Shown here: piece after piece, positions 1 to 6,782 of the stretch
Layout: the number at the start of each line of letters is the position of its first letter
Numbering within the stretch: the stretch's first letter is position 1
Assembly: GCA_949288455.1 (NCBI GenBank)
Contig: CASEKF010000065.1
Span: 1 to 15,670, forward strand
Length of the DNA: 15,670 bases
From: an uncultured bacterium
Lineage (GTDB): Bacteria > Vulcanimicrobiota > CADAWZ01
Reading direction: 5' to 3'
The notes under the pieces: model-generated
Database searches by the model: none
Told to the model about the DNA's origin: nothing
The model's input: only the letters and a program-made list of their open reading frames with translations
Program-made: the position numbers and the translations under genes

Positions 1-62
1 CTAAACATCTTGCAAATTGCCCCGGTTGAACGTTCAACCGGGGCTTGTTGCAAGATGTTTAG
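1..62 (-). terminator. 62-nt near-perfect inverted repeat after the glyA-gcvT stop; probable terminator
   Basis: Bases 1-15 are the exact reverse complement of 48-62. Inside them, 19-31 and 32-44 form a perfect GC-rich 13+13 palindrome centred on AACGTT. The only break in the stem is a 3-nt internal loop (16-18 against 45-47). The repeat starts 6 nt downstream of the minus-strand stop codon at 69-71, where an intrinsic terminator is expected. A U-tract for that strand would lie left of base 1 and cannot be seen. It could instead be a dispersed palindromic element. The window begins exactly at the outer arm, so the true extent is unknown. Confidence 0.6.
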
Positions 63-68
63 ACCTGT

Positions 69-3000
69 TTAACACCCATATCTTTCTTTATTTTCAGCTT
101 TTGTCGGAAATCTTGTAAGTATCGCGGCATCTTCAGAAAGAACTACTTTATCTCCGACTTTAAGATCCGGCTTCTGTTTTTCCAAAAGCTTTCCTCCCCC
201 TAATATAAAGACTTCAGCCTTTGTGCCCGGAACCGCAAAACGCTTGTTGACATAAGCCAAGCCGTACTGCATTCCGTCTATTATAACGCAGCTCGTGACA
301 TATCCCATAGTTTCTCCGCGTTTTGAAACAAGTATAGACCCATGTTTTACTACGCGTATATTTTTATTTAACATCTTAAACCTAACGATTTCCATCCGCC
401 TTTTTTTATCGGATTCAAGCATCGCTTTTCTACCTATAAAGAACGGTTTATGGAATTTTACGAAAGGAGCGTAACCGGCTTCCAAAGGAGTAACGCCATA
501 GTCTCCTTCCAGCTCATGGCCATAAAGAGGCAAACCGGCCTCCGTTCTTGCCGAATCTCTGCAGCCAAGACCGCAAGGCTTCGCTCCGTAATCTTTGCCT
601 TCCCTGAGAATAAGATCCCAAATAGTGACCGCGTCGTTAGGATGAAGATAAAGCTCATAACCGTATTCTTCTCCCGTATATCCGGTTCTGGATATAATCA
701 CGTTCATTCCTCTAACGGAAGTCTCTATAAATTCATTTCTCTTTAAACGCTCAAATCTAAAAGCTGCTTCGCCTTCCAAAAGCGAACGGATAATAAAGTA
801 AGAATTAGGCCCTTGAAGAGCTAAGTCGACTTTACGCTCGTCGCCGCAGGACGGATCTCCCAAATCTCTTATAGCGACTTCGAAAGCTACTTCTTTCCCG
901 GGCATATCTCTATCTATCAAATATCTGCCGGTCATTAGCGCCGAAAGCCAAGATTTTATCTTATCGGCATTAGCGGCGTTGACTACCAACATAAATTTCT
1001 CTTCGCCTCTTCTATACAACATAACGTCGTCAAGCGTCTCTCCGTCAGGACTTAACATATATCCGTACTGAGATTGGCCAGTAAGAAGTTTTGGAATATA
1101 ATTCGTGGTCGCCATATCTAAAAAGCGGCATGCATCTCTGCCTTCAAATTCAAGTATCCCCATATGGCTGACGTCAAAAAGTCCCGCCGCGGTTCTTACC
1201 GTTTTATGCTCCTCATTTATACTCGTATACCATACTGGCATATCGTATCCGGCAAACGGAGCCATTCTCGCTCCGAGAGACTTATGTTTTTCATAAAGAC
1301 AGGTATATTTAAGCGGTTCATCCTTTGGAGAATAGGAAAAGATTTCCTTTGAGACTTCGCACGGAAATTTCGCGTTCAAATACTTCTGCCCTAAGAAATA
1401 CGGTTTGCCCATTTCAATCATTTCGGTTCCCTTGGAAAGTCGATAAGCTTCTTCGGCCGTCGCAGGCGTAGAGAACTCCGTAAACTTAGCCTTCAATTCA
1501 AGCATATCGCGATATCCTATCGGCTCTATAATTTTCTTCTTTAAAGCGTCCCAAATTTCTTGAGCATAATCAGGATGAACGAGTATTTTTACATTTTTGC
1601 CGGAAGGACATGCCGCCGCTATATATTCGACGTTGGCAAAACTATCTTTAACAACGCGGCCTTTCTCAGCTTTGATGCCCGAAGCGCTCAATTTTTCAAT
1701 AAGATTGAAGTCTCCCGCTATTTCTACGGCGGTTAAAAGCTCTTCTCTAAATAAAGGACGACTCCTGTCTTCGACGACGCAAGGCCCTTGAATTTTAGCG
1801 TATATATCTTTATCGTCAAAAAGTATATAACCGTCGGCAAGACCTCTGAGCACGGGAAGAACAATACTTTTTTTATCCGGCGGAACAAGCATGAAACAGC
1901 GTTTAACGGCAGTCTTGGCTATGAGCGCGAAAGACACGACGTTTCCGGTTTCAGAAAGCAACCAACAGCGTTTAGTTTCTCCCGGATTCATAGCGGATAC
2001 TCTAATAGTGGTAACTTCATCCAGAAAATACTGCGATCTGTCTCCTCTAATCTCAAAAATCCCCCAATTAGACGCGTCTGTCATAAAAATATCGGCCGAT
2101 TTATTATAATCCGGATAAGTTAAGGGCAGTTTTATTCCAAAATGTTCGATAGATTCTATTCCGCCATGATTTATTGGAGATTCATAAGACAACCGACTGT
2201 CATAATGCATCCAATAAGGATAAGGAGAAGCTTCGCCAAGTTCCGAATGTTCAGCTTTTTCTATCAGCTTTTCTACCCTGCCGCATGCATCTACGATAGC
2301 TTTAAGAGGAGTTTTAGCTCTTCCTACGTCTCCTGAAATCTCTATATACTTATATGGAATCATTTCGGCTAGAAGCTCCATAATGATCCGCCCAAGCTCC
2401 TCTACATGCTCTTCCTTAAAACCGCGCTGAGTAATCCATGTGGTTCCAAACCTCAAAGCTCCGGGATGAACGGCGCTGGTATCGCCAGGAATAGTATTTT
2501 TATTGCAAGTTATACCGCATATATCAAGGACTCTGGAAGCTATTTCCCCTCTAAGATTAAACCCGTCCGGTCCCTTCATCGTTCTTAAATCAAGAAGGAC
2601 CATATGAGAATCAGTTCCTCCGTAAGCCAATTTGCCGCCTAAACCCTCGAAAATTTTCGCTAGAGCCGCCGCATTCTTAACTACTTGAGACTGCATCAAT
2701 CTAAAACCTTCGGTATTCGCCAGTCTGAACAGCAAAGCCTTAGCGGCTATGGAATTTAAATGAGGGCCTCCTTGTTCTCCGGGAAAAACAGCCGAATTAA
2801 CCTTATCGGCATAATCTTCCCTGGAAGTCATAATTACGGCTCCTCTAGGGCCGCACATAGTCTTGTGAGTGGTAAAAGATATAACGTCGGCTATTCCTAC
2901 GGGAGAAGGGAATACCTTGCCGGCTATTAAACCCGCTACATGAGAAATATCCGCGAACAAAACGGCTCCTACGGAGTCTGAGATATCTCTGAATCTCTGC

Positions 3001-3680
3001 CAGTCAATAAGCCTTGGATACGCGCTGTAGCCGGCGATTATCATTTTTGGCCTGTGTTTAAAAACCAACTCTTCCAGTTCCTTAAAATCTATCTCTCCCG
3101 TAATATAATCGGCATGATATGAAACTATATTATAATTTTTTCCGGATCTGTTCGCGGAGCTGCCATGCGTAAGATGTCCGCCATGAGTCAAGTCCATCCC
3201 CATAACGGTATCTCCCGGATTTACAAACGCTTCGTAAACGGCGTTGTTAGCGGCGGCCCCTGAAAGAGGCTGAACGTTGACGAATAAATCTTCGGCTTTA
3301 ATCCTTTCGTTGGCGAAAAGAGCCGCGGCCCTCTTAGAAGCAAGAGCTTCCACGACGTCGGCGTATTCTACGCCTTTATAATAACGTCTGTCGGAATAAC
3401 GCCTTAAATAGGAAAGTTGATCTGCAAGATCCGGGAGATTTTCTCCCGTTTCCCTAAAAAGTCTACGAGACGGGTAACCTTCCGCATATATATTGGTAAA
3501 ACTGCATGCCAAAACTTGTCTTACCGGAAGGGGACATTCGCTCTCGGAAGCTATCATTATAAGCTTGCGCCTCTGGCGTTCGTCTTCCAGCCCTAAGACA
3601 TGGAACAACTCTTCGTCGCAGCTTTCTACGCAGCCGGATAATCTTGCTTGACAATAATCTTTTTTTTCAGTATTAAGCAA
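69..3680 (-). CDS. glyA-gcvT: Fusion protein: serine hydroxymethyltransferase - degenerate GcvT-like module - aminomethyltransferase (GcvT)
   Basis: The N-terminal module (about 20-450) is a PLP-dependent serine hydroxymethyltransferase, interconverting serine and glycine with tetrahydrofolate. Visible marks are IASE (catalytic Glu46), YAEGYP (65-70), HGGHLTHG (166-173), ADISHVAGL with Asp244, the PLP lysine Lys273 in TTHKT, and Arg410. About 25 extra residues separate YAEGYPSRR from RYYKG. Residues 485-775 align by eye with GcvT (a matching LLSETG segment, a late EPIGYRDML, a terminal GKPYFLGQ) but lack the Asp pair and the GYTGE and PLYGHEL motifs. Residues 790-1183 are a full GcvT, the T-protein of glycine cleavage, with LFDVSHM (834-840), Asp884/Asp885, RTGYTGEEYGYEL (998-1010) and PLYGHEL (1051-1057). 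The start is TTG at 3680 with AGG 9 nt upstream. No gcvP, gcvH or lpd is in view. Acting on one folate pool suggests coupling of the two reactions, which is inference. Confidence 0.93.
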   Translation of the reverse strand: MLNTEKKDYCQARLSGCVESCDEELFHVLGLEDERQRRKLIMIASESECPLPVRQVLACSFTNIYAEGYPSRRLFRETGENLPDLADQLSYLRRYSDRRYYKGVEYADVVEALASKRAAALFANERIKAEDLFVNVQPLSGAAANNAVYEAFVNPGDTVMGMDLTHGGHLTHGSSANRSGKNYNIVSYHADYITGEIDFKELEELVFKHRPKMIIAGYSAYPRLIDWQRFRDISDSVGAVLFADISHVAGLIAGKVFPSPVGIADVISFTTHKTMCGPRGAVIMTSREDYADKVNSAVFPGEQGGPHLNSIAAKALLFRLANTEGFRLMQSQVVKNAAALAKIFEGLGGKLAYGGTDSHMVLLDLRTMKGPDGFNLRGEIASRVLDICGITCNKNTIPGDTSAVHPGALRFGTTWITQRGFKEEHVEELGRIIMELLAEMIPYKYIEISGDVGRAKTPLKAIVDACGRVEKLIEKAEHSELGEASPYPYWMHYDSRLSYESPINHGGIESIEHFGIKLPLTYPDYNKSADIFMTDASNWGIFEIRGDRSQYFLDEVTTIRVSAMNPGETKRCWLLSETGNVVSFALIAKTAVKRCFMLVPPDKKSIVLPVLRGLADGYILFDDKDIYAKIQGPCVVEDRSRPLFREELLTAVEIAGDFNLIEKLSASGIKAEKGRVVKDSFANVEYIAAACPSGKNVKILVHPDYAQEIWDALKKKIIEPIGYRDMLELKAKFTEFSTPATAEEAYRLSKGTEMIEMGKPYFLGQKYLNAKFPCEVSKEIFSYSPKDEPLKYTCLYEKHKSLGARMAPFAGYDMPVWYTSINEEHKTVRTAAGLFDVSHMGILEFEGRDACRFLDMATTNYIPKLLTGQSQYGYMLSPDGETLDDVMLYRRGEEKFMLVVNAANADKIKSWLSALMTGRYLIDRDMPGKEVAFEVAIRDLGDPSCGDERKVDLALQGPNSYFIIRSLLEGEAAFRFERLKRNEFIETSVRGMNVIISRTGYTGEEYGYELYLHPNDAVTIWDLILREGKDYGAKPCGLGCRDSARTEAGLPLYGHELEGDYGVTPLEAGYAPFVKFHKPFFIGRKAMLESDKKRRMEIVRFKMLNKNIRVVKHGSILVSKRGETMGYVTSCVIIDGMQYGLAYVNKRFAVPGTKAEVFILGGGKLLEKQKPDLKVGDKVVLSEDAAILTRFPTKAENKERYGC

Positions 3681-3801
3681 AAATTCATACCTGCTTTCTT
3701 AATATTTTTTTCTGATAACAGCCCATTTTAGCTAATAAACGCAATACAACGGCGTCAAAATTCAAAAAACGGGCTTATAAGCTTTATACATTTATAGATT
3801 A

Positions 3802-3851
3802 TAACAAAAAATAAGACGTATTGCAAAAAATCTAAAACTTCGCAATACGTC
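3802..3851 (-). terminator. Intrinsic terminator of the J-domain/TPR gene
   Basis: A perfect 10-bp stem is formed by GACGTATTGC (3815-3824) and GCAATACGTC (3842-3851) with a 17-nt loop. Read on the minus strand it is followed by a U-rich run (TTATTTTTTGTTAT, 3814-3802). It starts 36 nt after the stop of the upstream minus-strand gene, so glyA-gcvT downstream is probably transcribed separately. Confidence 0.8.
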
Positions 3852-3887
3852 GATAATAAATTCAAAAGACGCTTTAAGCCGGCCGAA

Positions 3888-4475
3888 TTATTTAAGCAAC
3901 TCAGTCATTTTTCTTGCCATAAGATCTTTGGAATCGTTCTTCAAATACTCGCCAAAACATTCGTAAGCTTCCTGATACTGTCCAAGCCTATAGCACATAA
4001 TCGCATAGTTGTATTGAGCTTCTTTTAAATCCGGAATTAAATCCAAAACCGCCTTAAACTCAAGTTTAGCTTTTTCGCATCCGTTCGGATCCGCGGCTAA
4101 AAGCACGCCCTGAGTAAAATGTATATTAGCAGTTTCTTCAGGAGTAACCTTATTAGATTCCTCCTCCTTCTTAAAAGGCATCATAAGGATTTCCATCAGA
4201 GGCACGCCCCATCTAAAAGGAACTCTCTCTCCATTCTTTTTCTTCGCTCCCGCGGCCGTAAGCCTGGAGCTGATTTTTCGTAATTGGAACTGGGGCTGAG
4301 CGTCATATTCCTTTCTCTTGTCTTCGTCGCTTATAACCTTCCAAGCTTCGAAAAAAAATTTCTGTTCTTCTCCGGTCTTTTTATAAATAGTCTTAGATTT
4401 CGCCATATAAGCTTTATGTATAGTTCCAATTTCATCGATGGGAGTGACTCCAAGCTCATAATAATAATCCTTCAT
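3888..4475 (-). CDS. J-domain-like protein with C-terminal TPR repeats (no HPD motif)
   Basis: A 195-residue cytoplasmic protein with no signal peptide or membrane segment. Residues 3-60 follow the DnaJ J-domain pattern: DYYYELGV at the start, an IHKAYMAKS helix, then AWKVISDEDKRKEYDA matching the usual AYevLSDpekRaqYD end. The loop that should carry HPD, needed to stimulate Hsp70 ATPase, reads TIYKKTGEE. Residues 115-195 form about two tetratricopeptide repeats (NIHFTQGVLLAADP and QYNYAIMCYRLGQYQEA). The ATG at 4475 is preferred because AGGAAAGG lies 9 nt upstream; a TTG ten codons earlier (4505) has no such site. It is probably a protein-protein adaptor rather than a true co-chaperone. It has its own promoter and terminator. 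The client is unknown. Confidence 0.8.
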   Translation of the reverse strand: MKDYYYELGVTPIDEIGTIHKAYMAKSKTIYKKTGEEQKFFFEAWKVISDEDKRKEYDAQPQFQLRKISSRLTAAGAKKKNGERVPFRWGVPLMEILMMPFKKEEESNKVTPEETANIHFTQGVLLAADPNGCEKAKLEFKAVLDLIPDLKEAQYNYAIMCYRLGQYQEAYECFGEYLKNDSKDLMARKMTELLK

Positions 4476-4532
4476 CACAATAGCCCTTTCCTGTAATAAG
4501 ATCAACTGCCGTTCTTATTTTACAAAACAGCG

Positions 4533-4560
4533 ATTATATGTTTATTACCGATTTTTTCAA
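4533..4560 (-). promoter_or_regulatory. Sigma70-type promoter for the J-domain/TPR gene
   Basis: On the minus strand TTGAAA (4560-4555) and TATAAT (4538-4533) are separated by 16 nt. The -10 is a perfect consensus and the -35 matches 4 of 6. The predicted leader is about 50 nt, ending in the AGGAAAGG ribosome site ahead of the ATG at 4475. Confidence 0.7.
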
Positions 4561-4735
4561 CAAAAAACGAACGACAAACTAGTCGCCCCGGAAATTCAAT
4601 GACCATAAAAAAACGTCAATCTATCTTTATCTTTATGTTGCGCAGACTAAAAATACGCGCAAAGGAAGCGTTCGCCATATCAAATTAGACGGCTGAACTA
4701 AATTCAATATTAAATCAAAAGGAACTTAGCCAAAA

Positions 4736-4755
4736 TTATTACGGAATCGTAATAA
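4736..4755. promoter_or_regulatory. Perfect 8-4-8 dyad upstream of the lipoprotein gene
   Basis: TTATTACG and CGTAATAA flank GAAT, a perfect inverted repeat ending 4 nt before a candidate -35 (CTGACA, 4760-4765). There is no U-tract, so an operator is likelier than a terminator. AT-rich sequence makes short dyads common, so this is tentative. Confidence 0.35.
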
Positions 4756-4759
4756 AATC

Positions 4760-4790
4760 CTGACAATTATGTAACTTTGTTATTTATGAT
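4760..4790 (+). promoter_or_regulatory. Candidate promoter of the lipoprotein gene
   Basis: CTGACA (4760-4765) and TATGAT (4785-4790) are good boxes, but the spacer of 19 is long and the leader would be about 150 nt. The weaker TTAACA/TAATAT pair at 4890-4916 is the alternative. Confidence 0.3.
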
Positions 4791-4946
4791 ATATTTTATA
4801 AGGTTCAAATGAAATCCTCTAAAATTTCAAGCTTTTTTCATAAATATAGCAAAGCGACAAAGTCCTGCTAGAACTAAGCGTCGAAGGAATTAACATTATT
4901 TCGATAGAAGTAATATTTTTAAAATTAAAAGGAGGAACTGATTCTT

Positions 4947-5606
4947 ATGAAGTTTCGTTTCAAATTTGTTATTTTATTTTTATTCCTTTTGACATTCGTT
5001 ATATGCGGATGCTCGGACAAAAAAGCTCAAGCTCTGGAAAAAGAAAAACAAAAAATAGAAGAGCAATTAACTAAAAGAGAAGAGACACTTAAAGAAAAAG
5101 AAAAAAAAATAGAAGAATTATATAAACAAATCTCAGAGCTTATGGAAGAAAAAGGAAGACTGTCAAGAATGCTGACAGACGCCGGCCTTTCGACTAATCC
5201 GAAAGAAATAGAGTTTAACGAATGTAAAGAAAACTTAAAAAAAATATCGTTAGGCCTTAGACTTTACGCGGCCGAACATAACAACAAATATCCAAAGAAA
5301 TTATCCGATATTTCCCCGGATCCAAGATATCTTGATTTTGTGCCTACATGCCCGTCAGCCTCGAAAGATACCTATACAAACGGATATAAACCGACGAAGA
5401 ATTTAAAAGCTTATAAAGTCTGTTGTTACGGACATAATCACGCTAGTCTTATGATTAAGGAAAATAATCCGAGCTTTGATTCCGTTAAAGGACTCGAAGT
5501 GGAAAGAGACACGACGATTCAAGCGACAGACGAATTTGACGAAGCGGCGACCAAAAACGAATCAAAAAACTCGGACGAAACTTCGACTGACAACGAAGAG
5601 AAGTAG
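4947..5606 (+). CDS. Lipoprotein with coiled-coil stalk and pseudopilin-like head domain
   Basis: A 219-residue envelope protein. Residues 1-21 are a signal peptide (MKFRFKF, then a hydrophobic core) ending in a type II lipobox, ICG-Cys22. Residues 26-78 are highly charged Lys/Glu heptads, predicted coiled coil. Residues 91-185 (ECKENLKKISLGLRLYAAEH, later NNKYPKKLSDISP, VPTCPSASKDTYTNGY and CYGHNH) resemble the globular C-terminal half of type II pseudopilins (GspG-like), without the prepilin leader or the hydrophobic pilin helix. Cys93, Cys135, Cys159 and Cys160 could form disulfides. The tail from 186 is acidic and low-complexity. GGAGG lies 11 nt before the ATG. The gene stands alone with a strong terminator. 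A role in envelope or pilus structure is inferred; the reaction or partner is unknown. Confidence 0.8.
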   Translation: MKFRFKFVILFLFLLTFVICGCSDKKAQALEKEKQKIEEQLTKREETLKEKEKKIEELYKQISELMEEKGRLSRMLTDAGLSTNPKEIEFNECKENLKKISLGLRLYAAEHNNKYPKKLSDISPDPRYLDFVPTCPSASKDTYTNGYKPTKNLKAYKVCCYGHNHASLMIKENNPSFDSVKGLEVERDTTIQATDEFDEAATKNESKNSDETSTDNEEK

Positions 5607-5641
5607 TCGACAAAACGACATGATAATAAATTTTCTCTTGG

Positions 5642-5681
5642 AAGACTGAACCGCGAAAAAGCTGCGGTTCGGTCTTTTTTT
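5642..5681 (+). terminator. Strong intrinsic terminator
   Basis: AAGACTGAACCGC (5642-5654) pairs with GCGGTTCGGTCTT (5664-5676), with one G-U pair and a 9-nt loop, followed directly by a run of T to 5681. It lies 35 nt after the lipoprotein stop. Confidence 0.92.
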
Positions 5682-5789
5682 AATACCTTAAACAATATAC
5701 CTTCCCATGTAAACGTCTGAGAAAATCTAAATCTTATTTATAAATTATTTAACGCTTAAAATAAAACGAAAAAAAATTATTTAAACTAC

Positions 5790-5817
5790 TTGCTTTCAGC
5801 TCATTTTTTGATATAAT
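5790..5817 (+). promoter_or_regulatory. Extended -10 promoter for the DUF134-NifX gene
   Basis: TTGCTT (5790-5795), a 16-nt spacer, and TATAAT (5812-5817) preceded by TG at 5809-5810, a perfect extended -10. The start codon lies about 30 nt downstream of the predicted transcript start. GGAGG at 5840-5844 is the ribosome site. Confidence 0.8.
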
Positions 5818-5851
5818 ATTATCGTCATATACCGAAAATGGAGGAAAATAT

Positions 5852-6622
5852 ATGGCGAGACCGAGCAGATGCAGAAAAATTTGTATGGAACCAAGACACA
5901 GACTCTTTGTTCCGGGAGAAACTATAACTCAAGACAAAATTATTTTAACCGTAGACGAATTTGAAGCGATACGCTTGATAGATTATGAAAAAAAGACGCA
6001 TGAACAATGCGCTAAACAAATGGAAATATCAAGAACTACGGTAACGGAAATATACGAAAAGGCAAGGAATAAAATCGCCGACTCTATCGTTAACGGGAAA
6101 GCGCTACATATTTCCGGCGGAAATTACAAGATATGCGACGGATTATATTGCCGTCGCTGCAATAAAAACATAGAAAAAAACGACGCGAAAGCTTCGAAAA
6201 ACTTTGAAAAAAGAAAGGAAATAAAAATTATGAGAATCGCGGTAGCTTACGAAAACGGAAACGTTTTCCAACATTTCGGACATACGGAGAAGTTCAAAAT
6301 ATACGATATTGAAAACGATAAAATTATAAATTCTTGCATAATCGATTCAAACGGCAGCGGGCATGGAGCTTTAGCCGACATGTTATCCGAAGCTAAAGTT
6401 AACGCGCTAATATGCGGCGGAATTGGAGCCGGAGCAAAAAACGCTTTGGAAATGGAAGAAATAAAAATTTTCGGAGGAGTGTCAGGAAGCGCCGACGAAG
6501 CCGTCAACGCGCTAATAGCGGGCGCGCTTGAATACAATCCCAACGTTTCGTGCGGTCGCCATGGTCATCATGGAGAAAACCACAATTGCGGCGAAAATAA
6601 ACATGGCTGTTCGGGCAGATAA
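5852..6622 (+). CDS. DUF134 putative DNA-binding domain fused to NifX/NifB-type cofactor-binding domain
   Basis: A 256-residue cytoplasmic protein. Residues 1-105 match DUF134 (COG1342): MARPSRCRKI at the start, LTVDEFEAIRLIDYE, a sigma70-region-4-like helix-turn-helix (about 46-75), and a CDGLYCRRC cysteine group (95-103). Residues 127-230 match the dinitrogenase iron-molybdenum cofactor-binding fold (NifX/NafY/NifB C-terminus): HFGHTEKFKIYD (141-152) and ICGGIGAGA (187-195). The tail 234-253 is rich in His and Cys and probably binds metal. No nif gene is present, so a metal- or Fe-S-responsive regulator is a better guess than nitrogenase assembly. Met127 (6230) has AAAGGA about 10 nt upstream and could start a separate NifX-like product. 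GGAGG lies 7 nt before the main ATG. Confidence 0.88.
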   Translation: MARPSRCRKICMEPRHRLFVPGETITQDKIILTVDEFEAIRLIDYEKKTHEQCAKQMEISRTTVTEIYEKARNKIADSIVNGKALHISGGNYKICDGLYCRRCNKNIEKNDAKASKNFEKRKEIKIMRIAVAYENGNVFQHFGHTEKFKIYDIENDKIINSCIIDSNGSGHGALADMLSEAKVNALICGGIGAGAKNALEMEEIKIFGGVSGSADEAVNALIAGALEYNPNVSCGRHGHHGENHNCGENKHGCSGR

Positions 6623-6729
6623 CGCTGAAAAGCCTACCGAAGACTTAAATACGGCCTGAAGTTATCAACGATATAAAACGTTAGACAAATCTTATTAAGT
6701 TAATATCTCTAATAACTAAGCCGTAGAGC

Positions 6730-6777
6730 AAAACAGTCCCTTTTGTCTCTTAATATAGACGATAAAAGGGACTGTTT
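6730..6777. terminator. Bidirectional terminator between convergent genes
   Basis: AAACAGTCCCTTTT (6731-6744) is the exact reverse complement of AAAAGGGACTGTTT (6764-6777). The stem continues as GTCT/AGAC (6745-6748, 6757-6760) around a 3-nt bulge. It lies between the plus-strand DUF134-NifX stop and the minus-strand Dus stop at 6783 and gives U-rich 3' ends on both strands. Confidence 0.85.
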
Positions 6778-6782
6778 GTTTA

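Larger units (their letters stand above)
4476..4946. other. 471-bp intergenic region between divergent genes
   Basis: AT-rich with no convincing gene. It holds the minus-strand promoter at 4533-4560, a short hairpin with TTGCGC/GCGCAA arms (4638-4643 and 4657-4662), the dyad at 4736-4755, and weak plus-strand promoter candidates for the lipoprotein gene. Besides CTGACA/TATGAT there is TTAACA (4890-4895) with TAATAT (4911-4916), whose spacer of 15 is short. The large size leaves room for a regulator or a small RNA, but I cannot define one. Confidence 0.6.

Noticed and set aside
458-3654. Several 60-110-codon frames on either strand within glyA-gcvT
   Set aside because: They lie inside a gene with continuous family motifs and lack ribosome sites; they are overlaps of chance.
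3626-3688. A 20-codon frame starting at an ATG just upstream of and overlapping the glyA-gcvT start
   Set aside because: The only ribosome-like site (GCAGGT) is 1 nt from that ATG, too close to use, but well spaced for the TTG at 3680.
3681-3887. Glycine riboswitch ahead of glyA-gcvT
   Set aside because: Glycine genes often have one, but the 207-nt gap contains the upstream gene's terminator and AT-rich sequence. I could not find the conserved tandem aptamer cores.
4600-4689. Short plus-strand frame (MTIKKRQSIFIFMLRR...) in the long gap
   Set aside because: No ribosome site, no promoter and no recognisable composition; likely chance.
5852-6622. Nitrogenase cofactor assembly locus
   Set aside because: Only the NifX-type fold is present, with no nif structural or assembly genes; the domain is widespread outside nitrogen fixation.
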